A stretch of 64,000 nucleotides of DNA, from NCBI GenBank assembly GCA_021781455.1, contig JAJXWV010000064.1, forward strand, positions 147,054-211,053. Direction: 5' to 3'. Position numbers and translations under genes: made by a program. The first letter of the stretch is position 1, and the number at the start of each line of letters is the position of its first letter. Positions 1-8,112 of the stretch are shown piece after piece. Under the pieces are notes generated by a model, which did not search any database, was not told the origin of the DNA, and saw only the letters and a list, made by a program, of their open reading frames with translations. This DNA is from Acidobacteriota bacterium (lineage in GTDB: Bacteria > Acidobacteriota > Thermoanaerobaculia > Gp7-AA8).

Positions 1-323
1 GCATGACGATGTATCCCGATCGGGGCGTCTGGTGGCCCGACTACCCGCGCTTTCTCGAGGCCGTGCGCGCACATACGAAGAGCGGCGACTCCATCGCCCT
101 CGCTGATCCGACGATGCGCTGGGACGCCGGCTATTCGTACGCGTACTACCGCGCCAGCTACTTCCTCTCGGGCCGCGAAGTTCTTCCCCTGGTCGGCCCC
201 GACGATCGCCGCATCATGGCTAATGTGGGTCGTGCACAGTACGTCGCGGTCTGGCACAACCGCCCGCCGCGCGGCCGGCCGGTGGTCTTCGCCGGATACG
301 GCGGCGTGCTGGTGAGGCGTTGA
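1..323 (+). CDS. C-terminal part of an unidentified protein (cut by window edge)
   Basis: The reading frame is open to the left edge, so this is probably the end of a longer gene; an ATG at position 3 may be internal. About 106 residues are visible. They are soluble in character, rich in Trp, Tyr and Arg, with no membrane segment. I recognise no family. The stop overlaps the ATG of the next gene (TGATG at 321-325), so the two are probably co-transcribed and translationally coupled. The neighbour is a polytopic membrane protein, so this piece could be the periplasmic tail of a related GT-C-type glycosyltransferase; that is inference only. Confidence 0.5.
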   Translation, partial: MTMYPDRGVWWPDYPRFLEAVRAHTKSGDSIALADPTMRWDAGYSYAYYRASYFLSGREVLPLVGPDDRRIMANVGRAQYVAVWHNRPPRGRPVVFAGYGGVLVRR

Positions 324-1654
324 TGGCGCTCGTTCTGGCCGCGCTCTTCACGACGCTCGTCCTCGGGATTCCGGCGGCGCTGGCAATTGACAGAGAGTGC
401 CGCGGCGGAGCGCTGGTCGGCCTGTCGTTTCTCTATGGCAGCGGCCTGCTTTACGGAGCGCTTCTCACGTTGTCGCTGCTGCACATCACATGGTCCGCCA
501 TTACGACCACAGTCGCGGCCCTCGCCGTCGCCGCAGGGCTCGCATTCGTGGCCCGGCGAAAGAGCCTCGAGGCCACCGGCACGGCGGGGCGGGCCTGGTC
601 GCCCGCCGCGCTGCCGATCGATCTGCTGACCGCCTACACGCTCTTCTCGTACGCGCTCTACGCTACGCTGGCCCGCGTCTGGGAGTGGGATTTCTGGGCG
701 ATCTGGGGGCTGAAAGCGCGCGTTTTCGTCGAGGCCAGCGGGATCGACTGGCGCTTCCTGCGCAGCCCGTTCAACGAATTCTGTCACCCCGACTATCCGC
801 TGCTACTGCCGCTCAATTACGCCTACACGGCGCTCATCGGCGGCGGCTGGGACGACCGATGGCTCGGTCTCTTCGGCGTTGCGTACGGCCTGGCGCTGCT
901 CCTCATCGTGCGGAGCCTGGCCAGCCGGGAGATGCCGCCAGTTGCCGCCGCGGTCCTGACGTTCGCGGCCACAGCCTTTGCGCTGTCGCACTATGTCGGG
1001 CTCGCGGAAGCGCCGATGATCGCGTTCGGCAGCGCGGGGGTGCTCTTCATCCGGCGCGCAGTCATGTTCGACGAACGGGCCGCAATGCGTCACGGCGCAG
1101 TGCTGCTCGGCCTGGCAGGCTCGACGAAGAACGAAGGGCTGGCGCTGATCGTAGCGGTGGGGGCGGCGATGCTACTCGTCGATCGGAGCCATTGGCGACG
1201 TCTGCTGCGCCTCTGGCCAGCCGTCGCCATCGTGGCGCCCTGGACGATTATCCGGATCGCCCTGAATCTTCATACGGACATCGTTCGCGGCGGCGCGTTT
1301 GCGCGGGCTGTCATCCGGCTTCACGAAGGCATTTCCCTGCTGCAGCGGCTCATCGCTCAACTTCCGGACTCGTGGATGTGGATCCTGATGCTCGCGGCGC
1401 TCGTGATTGCCAGCCATCGGGTTCGCGCCGCGGAGCGCTTCGTCTTCAGCGTCGTTGCCATTCAGCTGTTTTTCTATGTCGGGGCGTACCTGGTGACGCC
1501 GCACGATCTGGAGTGGCACATCGAGACCTCCTGGCCCCGCCTGACGCGGCAGATTGCCGTCCCGCTGCTCTTTTCCGTGACTGTCCTGCTTGCGCGAACG
1601 TTCGCGGGCGAAGAAACTCTCGCCCATGCCGAAGCTGGACAAGACCTCCACTGA
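323..1654 (+). CDS. Polytopic membrane protein, probable GT-C-type glycosyltransferase
   Basis: 443 residues with about ten hydrophobic segments from the N-terminus on. The first loop after the early membrane spans holds a WEWDFWAIW stretch and, further on, an HPDYP motif; acidic residues in an early extracytoplasmic loop are typical of GT-C enzymes that use lipid-linked sugar donors. This is a family resemblance, not a firm match. ATG 323 was chosen over TTG 320 because it overlaps the upstream stop as TGATG. The 3' end overlaps the decarboxylase gene by 29 bases. Alternative: a membrane protein of unknown function. Confidence 0.6.
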   Translation: MALVLAALFTTLVLGIPAALAIDRECRGGALVGLSFLYGSGLLYGALLTLSLLHITWSAITTTVAALAVAAGLAFVARRKSLEATGTAGRAWSPAALPIDLLTAYTLFSYALYATLARVWEWDFWAIWGLKARVFVEASGIDWRFLRSPFNEFCHPDYPLLLPLNYAYTALIGGGWDDRWLGLFGVAYGLALLLIVRSLASREMPPVAAAVLTFAATAFALSHYVGLAEAPMIAFGSAGVLFIRRAVMFDERAAMRHGAVLLGLAGSTKNEGLALIVAVGAAMLLVDRSHWRRLLRLWPAVAIVAPWTIIRIALNLHTDIVRGGAFARAVIRLHEGISLLQRLIAQLPDSWMWILMLAALVIASHRVRAAERFVFSVVAIQLFFYVGAYLVTPHDLEWHIETSWPRLTRQIAVPLLFSVTVLLARTFAGEETLAHAEAGQDLH

Positions 1655-3029
1655 GTTCCGCGAAGCCGGTCACCGCATCGTCGACTGGATCGCCGACTAC
1701 CTTGACGACACCGACCGCTACGACGTCCTCTCGCGCGCGAACCCGGGAGACATCGAACGTCAGTTCGCGGCGTCACCGGACGAGCGCGGCAAGCCCTACG
1801 AGGCCCTCCTCGAGGAGTTCAAGTCGAAGCTCCTGCCTGGTATCACGCACTGGAACCATCCTGCGTTCTTCGCCTACTTCTCGATCACGGGATCGCAGGC
1901 CGGGATCCTGGCGGAGCTCCTCACCGCGGCGCTCAACGCCAACGGCATGCTGTGGAAGACCTCTCCTTCGCTGACCGAGCTCGAGACCGTGACGCTGCGA
2001 TGGCTGCGCAACGCGATGGGCCTTCCGCAGGGACTCTTCGGCATCATCAACGACACGGCCTCCATCAACTCGTTCCTGGCACTGGCAGCGGCCCGCGAAG
2101 CGACCGGCCTCAACGTGCGAGGCGAAGGGCTGACCGGGCGCAACCTGCCTCCGCTCCGCGTCTACTGCTCGGACCAGGCACACTCGTCGATCGAAAAGGG
2201 AGCGCTGGCCCTCGGGATCGGTGCGCGCGGCGTCGTGAAGATCCCCAGCGACGAAGCCTTCCGCATGCGCGTCGACGCGCTCGAGGAGGCCATCGCCCGC
2301 GATCGCGCCGCCGGCTCCCTTCCGGTGGCCATCTCCGCCACGGTCGGGACGACCTCCACCGCGTCGGTCGACCCGCTCCGCCGCATCGGCGAGATCGCCG
2401 CCCGCGAGAAGATCTGGCTGCACGTCGATGGCGCCTACGGCGGCTCCGCCACGATCGTACCGGAGTTCCGCTGGCTCTGGGACGGCATCGAGTACGCCGA
2501 CTCGATCGTCGTCAATCCGCACAAGTGGCTCTTCACGCCGATCGACTGCGGCGTCCTCTACACGCGCAGGCCGGACGTGCTGCGGGAGACCTTTTCGCTC
2601 GTCCCTGAGTATCTGAAGACCACCGACAGCGCCGAGATCAACTACATGGACTACGGTCTGCAGTTAGGCCGTCGCTTCCGGTCGCTGAAGCTGTGGATGG
2701 TCATGGAGCATTACGGTCTGGAGCGGATGCGCGAGGTGATCCGCGAGCACGTCCGTTACGCGCAACGGCTCTCGGCCGAGCTGCGGAAGCGCGACGACAT
2801 CGAGCTCGTGGCGCCGCAGTCGCTGAGCGTCGTGGTCTTCCGCAAAGTCGTCCCGGGCGGCGAGGAGGCCTGCGAGCGCGAGAATGCCGCGCTGATCGAG
2901 CGGATGAACGCCACCGGAAAGCTCTTCGTCTCGCACACGAAGCTCCGCGGCAAGTACGCCATCCGCGTCGCCATCGGCAATGGCGCCACCGAATGGCGGC
3001 ATGTGGAGCGGGTGCTGGAGTGCCTGTAA
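1626..3029 (+). CDS. PLP-dependent aromatic-L-amino-acid decarboxylase family protein
   Basis: 467 residues, the normal length for group II decarboxylases of the DDC/tyrosine decarboxylase family, which turn aromatic amino acids into amines plus CO2. The PLP lysine is K300 in NPHKWLF, the ring-stacking His is H186 in QAHSS, and D268 in HVDGAYGG should bind the pyridine nitrogen. All three match the positions known for DDC. The start is ATG 1626 (MPKLDKT); longer starts would lie deeper in the upstream membrane protein. The exact substrate (Tyr, Phe, Trp or DOPA) cannot be read from sequence. Confidence 0.9.
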   Translation: MPKLDKTSTEFREAGHRIVDWIADYLDDTDRYDVLSRANPGDIERQFAASPDERGKPYEALLEEFKSKLLPGITHWNHPAFFAYFSITGSQAGILAELLTAALNANGMLWKTSPSLTELETVTLRWLRNAMGLPQGLFGIINDTASINSFLALAAAREATGLNVRGEGLTGRNLPPLRVYCSDQAHSSIEKGALALGIGARGVVKIPSDEAFRMRVDALEEAIARDRAAGSLPVAISATVGTTSTASVDPLRRIGEIAAREKIWLHVDGAYGGSATIVPEFRWLWDGIEYADSIVVNPHKWLFTPIDCGVLYTRRPDVLRETFSLVPEYLKTTDSAEINYMDYGLQLGRRFRSLKLWMVMEHYGLERMREVIREHVRYAQRLSAELRKRDDIELVAPQSLSVVVFRKVVPGGEEACERENAALIERMNATGKLFVSHTKLRGKYAIRVAIGNGATEWRHVERVLECL

Positions 3030-3073
3030 TCCCGCAGACATCACGCGGCTCGTGCCTCCTGAGTCTTGGAATT

Positions 3074-3124
3074 CCGTCACTCTGAGCCGGCGGAGCCGCG
3101 GCTCCGCCGGCTTCAGAGTGACGG
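3074..3124. repeat. Near-perfect palindrome, minimal form of the GTCACTCTGAGCCGGCGG family
   Basis: Left arm 3074-3098 and right arm 3099-3124 are reverse complements except for one inserted T. It has the same outer arms as the roughly 165-bp nested elements elsewhere, but without their core. It sits between converging genes and its right arm supplies the last codons and stop of recQ. It could also act as a transcription terminator, though there is no T-tract. Confidence 0.85.
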
Positions 3125-4981
3125 GAGTTCGTTTCCCTTCACGATCTCCACGACCGCCGCGCCGAAAGCCTCCAGCTTCGCATCCCCGATGCCGTAGACC
3201 TCGCGCAGCTGGGTCAGCGTCTCGGGGCGGACCCGTGCGATGTCTCGCAGCGTCCGATCGCTGAAGATGATGTACGGCGGCACTCCGCGCTCGTCCGCCT
3301 CGGCTCGCCTCCATTTTCGGAGGACGTCGAACAGCGCGGCGTCGTAGTTGCCGTCCAGCGTCGCGGAGGCCGCCCGGCGCTTCCGCCGATCGTCGACTTT
3401 CTTCGTCGGGGCGATCGGTTGCCGCAGGCGCACCTCCGCCTCGCCGCGCAGGACCGATCGCGCCGCCGGCGTCAGCCGCAGCACGGGATATTCGCTCTCC
3501 GTCTGCTCGAGATATCCCTGACCGACGAGTTGCCAGATCAGGTCCCGAATCTCGTTTTTCGAAGCGCCCTTCATCAGCGCATACGTCGAGAGCCGGTCAT
3601 GGCCGCGGTCGCGGATCCGGTCGATGTCCTCACCTCGCAGGACCGAGATGACGTGCCCGATTCCGAAGGACTGCCCCAGCCGATAAACGCACGAGAGGAT
3701 CTTCTGCGCCACCGTGAGCGCATCGGTCACTTCTTCGGTCTCGCCGAGGCAGACGTCGCAGGCGCCGCAGGACTCCGACGTCCACGGCTGCCCGAAATAC
3801 TCGACCAGCGCGCGATGACGGCAGGCGGTTCCGGAGCAGTAGCGATCGATGTCCACGACGTGCCGCATCGCCGATTCGACGTAGGTCGCATCGACGGCTT
3901 CCTCGCCGCGGCCGAGCATCGACTTCCAGGCCACCACGTCGGCGGCCGAGTAGAGAAGCACGCATTCGGCTTCCAGACCATCGCGGCCGGCGCGCCCGGT
4001 CTCCTGCTGGTAATGCTCGATCGACTTCGGCATGGCCGTGTGGAGGACGAAGCGGACGTTGGAGCGGTCGATGCCCATCCCGAAGGCGACCGTGGCGACG
4101 ACCACGTCGCACCGTTCCTTCGCGAAGTCCTCCTGCGCAGCATGCCGTTCCTCGGAAGTCATGCCGGCGTGGTAGGCGCGGACGCTGTATCCGCGCTTTG
4201 CGAGCTGAGCCGCCAGAGCGTCGACGTCCTTGCGGCGGATGCAGTAGATGATGCCCGACTCGCCGCGATGGCGCTCGAGCACTTCCACGACCTGCTTCCA
4301 CTCGTCGCGGCGCGGCAGGATCCGATAGACGAGATTGGCGCGATCAAAGTCGCCGACCAGGAGCAGCGGATCGCGCAGGGCCAGCTGCTCGACGATGTCC
4401 CGGCGCACCTGCCGGGTCGCCGTGGCGGTGTAGGCGTGGATCGATGCCGTCGGAAAGTGTTCGCGCAGCGCGCCGAGCTGCCGGTATTCGGGTCGAAAGT
4501 CGTGGCCCCAGTGGCTGATGCAGTGGGCCTCGTCGACGGCGAAGCTCCGGGCTCCGGCCTGCTGCAGCAGCGCGCGGAACGAAGGAACCATCAGGCGTTC
4601 GGGCGAGGCGAAGAGCAGCTTGATCCTGCCCGCAAGCAGCTCCCGCTCCACCGCGTGCTGGGCCGTACTCGACTGCGAGCTGTTCATCATCGCCGCCGGC
4701 GCACCGTTCGCCCGAAGAGCGTCAACCTGGTCCTTCATCAGCGAGATGAGCGGCGAAACGACGACCGTGACGCCATCGGCGAGCAGTGCCGGAGCGGCGT
4801 AGCAGAGCGATTTGCCTCCGCCGGTGGGCATGATCACGACCGAATCGCGGCCCGTAAGAACGGCCGTCATCGCCTCTTCCTGAAGAGGGCGGAAAGAGGA
4901 GTAGCCCCAGGTTTTCGAAATGACGCCGAGGAGGCGGTCGCGCACTGAGGGATTGTAGTCGGGCGTGCCGAGCGCTGGCAT
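3113..4981 (-). CDS. recQ: ATP-dependent DNA helicase RecQ
   Basis: 622 residues. Walker A is MPTGGGKS with K57, the Walker B DEAH box is at 150-153, followed by the RecQ-type aromatic-rich loop with SHWGHDFRPEY. The RQC zinc site is seen around 375-405 (CSGTACRHR, then CGACDVC). An HRDC domain fills the last 75 residues. RecQ unwinds DNA 3' to 5' in recombination and fork repair. The last residues (PSL, stop) are encoded by the palindromic repeat at 3074-3124. The start ATG lies just before a GGTCACNN repeat tract. Confidence 0.96.
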   Translation of the reverse strand: MPALGTPDYNPSVRDRLLGVISKTWGYSSFRPLQEEAMTAVLTGRDSVVIMPTGGGKSLCYAAPALLADGVTVVVSPLISLMKDQVDALRANGAPAAMMNSSQSSTAQHAVERELLAGRIKLLFASPERLMVPSFRALLQQAGARSFAVDEAHCISHWGHDFRPEYRQLGALREHFPTASIHAYTATATRQVRRDIVEQLALRDPLLLVGDFDRANLVYRILPRRDEWKQVVEVLERHRGESGIIYCIRRKDVDALAAQLAKRGYSVRAYHAGMTSEERHAAQEDFAKERCDVVVATVAFGMGIDRSNVRFVLHTAMPKSIEHYQQETGRAGRDGLEAECVLLYSAADVVAWKSMLGRGEEAVDATYVESAMRHVVDIDRYCSGTACRHRALVEYFGQPWTSESCGACDVCLGETEEVTDALTVAQKILSCVYRLGQSFGIGHVISVLRGEDIDRIRDRGHDRLSTYALMKGASKNEIRDLIWQLVGQGYLEQTESEYPVLRLTPAARSVLRGEAEVRLRQPIAPTKKVDDRRKRRAASATLDGNYDAALFDVLRKWRRAEADERGVPPYIIFSDRTLRDIARVRPETLTQLREVYGIGDAKLEAFGAAVVEIVKGNELPSL

Positions 4982-4997
4982 TGATTCACGGCTTGCG

Positions 4998-5110
4998 GGG
5001 TCACGGGGTCACCAGGTCACCAGGTCACGGGGTCACGAGGTCACGGGGTCACGAGGTCCTCCGCCCGGACTCACGGCCGCGCAACCGCGTAACCGCGCAA
5101 CCTCGTGACC
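4998..5110. repeat. Hairpin with 8-base tandem-repeat arms (GGTCACNN / CGCAACCG)
   Basis: Seven consecutive GGTCACNN units run from about 4998 to 5058. They are followed by CGCGCAAC/CGCGTAAC units at 5078-5102 and an ending CTCGTGACC that is complementary to the left arm. The locus mixes two repeat families that occur separately elsewhere (52.6 kb, and 34.3 and 55.8 kb). It lies between the divergent recQ and nucleotidyltransferase-like genes. Confidence 0.8.
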
Positions 5111-5164
5111 AATAGATCTCAGCAGACTCAGCAATCCTGCGGACCCTCCGGATTCCACAGGCAT

Positions 5165-5178
5165 TAGAATCCCGCGCG
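5165..5178 (+). promoter_or_regulatory. TAGAAT box 7 bases before a GTG start
   Basis: TAGAAT at 5165-5170 resembles a sigma-70 -10 element. The GTG start at 5178 is 7 bases downstream, where transcription would begin, so this message is probably leaderless. No convincing -35 box is seen. Confidence 0.45.
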
Positions 5179-5717
5179 TGCAGTCGATTGCCGCAACTCC
5201 CCGCTATGGCCGTGCCATTCGCGCCGTGGCCGAGCTCCTGACGCGGCTTCGCGCCGGCTTCGTCTTCGTCGGCTCCGTCGCGCGAGCGGCGACCCTCGGC
5301 GAGCCGGTGCGGGGCGGAGCGGTCGACGTCCTGGCGGCGATCTCTTCGGAGCAGAAGAACCAGGTGGCGATGATGGCGAGCCATCGCGGCTTTCTCGTGG
5401 ATCGTGCGGAGACGGAGGCCACGGAGGAGCTCGACCTGGTGCCGCTCAAGTTTGCGGACAGCGAGGGGGACGTGCGCGTTCACGTCCTCGTGGCCAGCAA
5501 CGCCCTGTACGGCCGGATGGTGGCGGAAGGCGTGGAGGCTGCATTCGAAGAGCTGAGAGTGCGTGTGCCGCGGGCGGAGGATTTCGCGATCCTCCTGCAG
5601 CTGGGCGGCGAGCTGGCGGCGCTCGAGCAGCTGGTTGAATCTCCGGAGTTCGACCGCGCCTCCTACAACCGGAAGGTCGAGTCGATCGGATTGCGCGAAC
5701 TGGTGATTCCCGAATGA
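5178..5717 (+). CDS. Nucleotidyltransferase-like protein
   Basis: 179 residues. An early GSVARA motif followed by GGAVDVLAA resembles the GS-x(n)-D-x-D signature of the pol-beta/MNT nucleotidyltransferase fold. Only one of the expected acidic pair is obvious, so the catalytic site may be incomplete. Later parts include a hydrophobic, helical stretch. The stop overlaps the RNase D start as ATGA at 5714-5717, so the pair is probably co-translated. That suggests a role linked to RNA processing, but no function can be assigned. The GTG start follows a TAGAAT box with no Shine-Dalgarno sequence. Confidence 0.6.
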   Translation: MQSIAATPRYGRAIRAVAELLTRLRAGFVFVGSVARAATLGEPVRGGAVDVLAAISSEQKNQVAMMASHRGFLVDRAETEATEELDLVPLKFADSEGDVRVHVLVASNALYGRMVAEGVEAAFEELRVRVPRAEDFAILLQLGGELAALEQLVESPEFDRASYNRKVESIGLRELVIPE

Positions 5718-6817
5718 TCTGGATCGAAAAACAGCAACCCTTGGAAGAAGCGGTACAGAGGATGGCGGCCCAGCCCGTCATCGCGGTGGACACGGAGGCG
5801 GATTCACTGCATTCGTACTTCGACAAGGTCTGCCTGGTGCAGGTCTCGGCCGACGGCGACGATTTCGTCGTCGACCCGCTCAGCGGCATCAGCCTGGCGC
5901 CCTTCGGCGAGGTTCTCGCCAATCCGGCGATCATGAAGATCCTGCACGGCGCCGATTACGACCTTCGCATCATGAACCGTGATTTCGGCTTCACCATCGC
6001 GAACCTCATCGACACGTCGGTGGCTGCGCAGCTGCTCGGGTACGAGGCTTTCGGGTTGGGGGCACTCCTGGAGCGCCACTTCGGCGTGAAGGTCAACAAG
6101 GCGCACCAGCGCGCCGACTGGGCCATGCGTCCGCTCACGGCCGAGATGCTCGAGTACGCGGCGCTGGACACGCATTACCTGGTCGCGCTCGCCGAGAAGT
6201 TGCGTGAAGAGCTCGTCGCGCTCGGCCGGTGGGAATGGGCGCTGGAGGAGTTCTCGCGTCTGGAAGCCATCCGTTTCCGCGAGAACGGCGATCCCGAGCC
6301 GTGGCGCAAGATGAAGAATCTCGGCAATCTCGACCGGCGTTCGCTGGCCATCGTCCGCGACCTGCACGCCTGGCGCGACGGCCTGGCCCGTAAAGCCGAC
6401 CGCCCCCCCTTCAAGATCATCGGCAATGAACAGATCATCGAGATCGCCCGCGCCAGGCCCGCCACGACCCCGGAGCTGTCGAAGGTCAAAGGCATGTCGC
6501 GATATCACCTGGAGCGGCACGGGCGCGCGCTGCTCGCCATCGTCAAGCGGGGCGTGGCCATTCCGGAAGAGGAGCTGCCGGAGAAGAACGAAGCCAGGCC
6601 CTGGATCCGCGATCGCGAGCTCGAGTCGCGCATCGATCGCATGAAGAAAGTCCGCGATCGAATGGCGCGGGAGCTGAAGATCGATCCGGCGATGCTCGCT
6701 CCGCGGCACGTCCTGATCGCGATCGCCACGGCCGGCGCGCTCGACGACGTGGCGGCGATGCGCAACTGGCAGAAGCGCCTGATCGGCGACCAGCTGCTGG
6801 CGGCACTGAAGAAGTGA
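5714..6817 (+). CDS. rnd: Ribonuclease D
   Basis: 367 residues. The DEDDy 3'-5' exonuclease domain is in the first 190 residues: D26 and E28 in AVDTEADSL, Asp in HGADYDLRIM, and the Tyr/Asp pair in YAALDTHYL. One HRDC domain follows at about 205-290. RNase D trims 3' ends of tRNA precursors and other structured RNAs. The length agrees with the bacterial family. It is coupled by a 4-base overlap to the nucleotidyltransferase-like gene. Confidence 0.94.
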   Translation: MIWIEKQQPLEEAVQRMAAQPVIAVDTEADSLHSYFDKVCLVQVSADGDDFVVDPLSGISLAPFGEVLANPAIMKILHGADYDLRIMNRDFGFTIANLIDTSVAAQLLGYEAFGLGALLERHFGVKVNKAHQRADWAMRPLTAEMLEYAALDTHYLVALAEKLREELVALGRWEWALEEFSRLEAIRFRENGDPEPWRKMKNLGNLDRRSLAIVRDLHAWRDGLARKADRPPFKIIGNEQIIEIARARPATTPELSKVKGMSRYHLERHGRALLAIVKRGVAIPEEELPEKNEARPWIRDRELESRIDRMKKVRDRMARELKIDPAMLAPRHVLIAIATAGALDDVAAMRNWQKRLIGDQLLAALKK

Positions 6818-6859
6818 GCACTCCGCCATCCCGATCCTGAGCAGGCATAGCCGCGCCTA

Positions 6860-7023
6860 CGTCACTCTGAGCCGGCGGAACCGCGGGGGTGGTGGATGGG
6901 CGGGAGCGGTGGAGCGCGGCGAAGAGTCTCTTACCGGGACGATCAGCAGGTTTGAGACTCTTCGCCGCGCTACGCCGCTCCGCCCTCCCTTCCTCCCCGC
7001 GGCTCCGCCGGCTCAGAGTGACG
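6860..7023. repeat. Nested palindromic element, copy 1 (about 164 bp)
   Basis: Outer arms GTCACTCTGAGCCGGCGG and its reverse complement lie at the two ends. Inside, GGAGCGCGGCGAAGAGTCTC and its complement form a second stem around a core reading TTACCGGGACGATCAGCAGG. It fills most of the 302-base gap between rnd and trxB. A decayed extra right end (GGCCCAGTGTGACGG) follows at about 7042-7056. The rest of the gap holds only the trxB promoter region. Confidence 0.85.
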
Positions 7024-7104
7024 GAAGCTGGGGCTCCGACCGGCCCAGTGTGACGGGTCACGGCGCTGTGACAGCGGTGAGGCTGCCTTCCGCCAGCGCT
7101 CGGG

Positions 7105-7120
7105 TACAATCCCGCCGCCA
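7105..7120 (+). promoter_or_regulatory. TACAAT box 9 bases before the trxB start
   Basis: TACAAT at 7105-7110 followed by 9 bases and the ATG. There is no Shine-Dalgarno sequence between them, so a leaderless or near-leaderless message is likely. Confidence 0.45.
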
Positions 7121-8112
7121 TGGAACGCGTCACGGATTTCAAAGTCATCGTCATCGGGTCGGGGCCGGCTGGATGCACGGCTGCGCTTTACCTCGCCCGC
7201 GCCAACCTCAAGCCACTGGTCATCGAAGGGATGCAGCCCGGCGGGCAGCTGACCATCACCACGGAAGTCGAGAACTATCCGGGATTTCCCGAAGGGATTC
7301 TCGGGCCGCAGCTGATGGAACTGATGCGCAAGCAGGCCGAGCGGTTCGGCGCCGTCTTTCGCATCGAGAACGTCGACAAGGTCGAGCTGAAGTCGCACCC
7401 GTTCACGGTGACGACCGATCAGCACGAGTATCAGGCCTTCGCCGTGATCATCGCCTCGGGCGCCTCGGCCATGCAGATCGGCCTGTCCACCGAGAAGGCC
7501 CTGCAGGGCTTCGGCGTGTCGTACTGCGCCACCTGCGACGGGTTCTTCTTCAAGGGCAAGGAGATCGTCGTGGTCGGCGGCGGCGATTCGGCGATGGAAG
7601 AGGCGACCTTCCTCACGAAGTTCGCGTCGAAGGTCACCATCATCCATCGACGTGAGGAGCTGCGCGCTTCGAAGATCATGCAGGAGCGCGCCCGCAGCAA
7701 CCCGGAGATCGAGTTCATCCTCAACTCCACGGTCGACGAAGTCGTCGGGTCGAAGGAGCACGGAGTCACCGCGCTCAAGCTCCGCGATCTGAAGAGCGGC
7801 GCGACCACGATCTTTCCGACCCAGGGGCTCTTCGTGGCCATCGGCCACACGCCGAACACCAGGCCGTTCCAAGGGCAGCTCACCCTGGACGAGCGCGGCT
7901 ACATCGTCCAGCCCCACCGCAATTCAACGGTCACCAGCATTCAGGGCGTGTTCGCCTGCGGGGACGTCGTCGACCACATCTATCGCCAGGCCGTGACCGC
8001 AGCGGGCAGCGGCTGCCAGGCCGCACTCGATTGCGAGCGCTGGCTGACGCACGAGCGGATCACCGAGCGCTGGGACCTGCCCATGGGCGAGGAGGAGCGG
8101 ATTGATCGCTAG
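7120..8112 (+). CDS. trxB: Thioredoxin reductase
   Basis: 330 residues, slightly longer than the E. coli enzyme. The FAD-binding motif GSGPAG is at 13-18, the redox pair C136-A-T-C139 follows, and the NADPH motif GGGDSAMEEA with HRREELRASK lies around 155-185. It passes electrons from NADPH through FAD to thioredoxin in the cytoplasm. The next gene starts inside its last codons, using the GAGGAGGAG sequence near trxB's end as ribosome-binding site, so the two genes form an operon. Confidence 0.96.
   Translation: MERVTDFKVIVIGSGPAGCTAALYLARANLKPLVIEGMQPGGQLTITTEVENYPGFPEGILGPQLMELMRKQAERFGAVFRIENVDKVELKSHPFTVTTDQHEYQAFAVIIASGASAMQIGLSTEKALQGFGVSYCATCDGFFFKGKEIVVVGGGDSAMEEATFLTKFASKVTIIHRREELRASKIMQERARSNPEIEFILNSTVDEVVGSKEHGVTALKLRDLKSGATTIFPTQGLFVAIGHTPNTRPFQGQLTLDERGYIVQPHRNSTVTSIQGVFACGDVVDHIYRQAVTAAGSGCQAALDCERWLTHERITERWDLPMGEEERIDR

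Noticed and set aside
158..787. Minus-strand frame of about 200 codons opposite the first two genes
   Set aside because: It is extremely rich in Arg, Gln and Glu, a typical shadow of a GC-rich plus-strand gene, and has no start signals.
3030..3112. Intrinsic terminator between the decarboxylase and recQ
   Set aside because: The palindrome there is strong but has no T-tract on either strand, so I list it only as a repeat.
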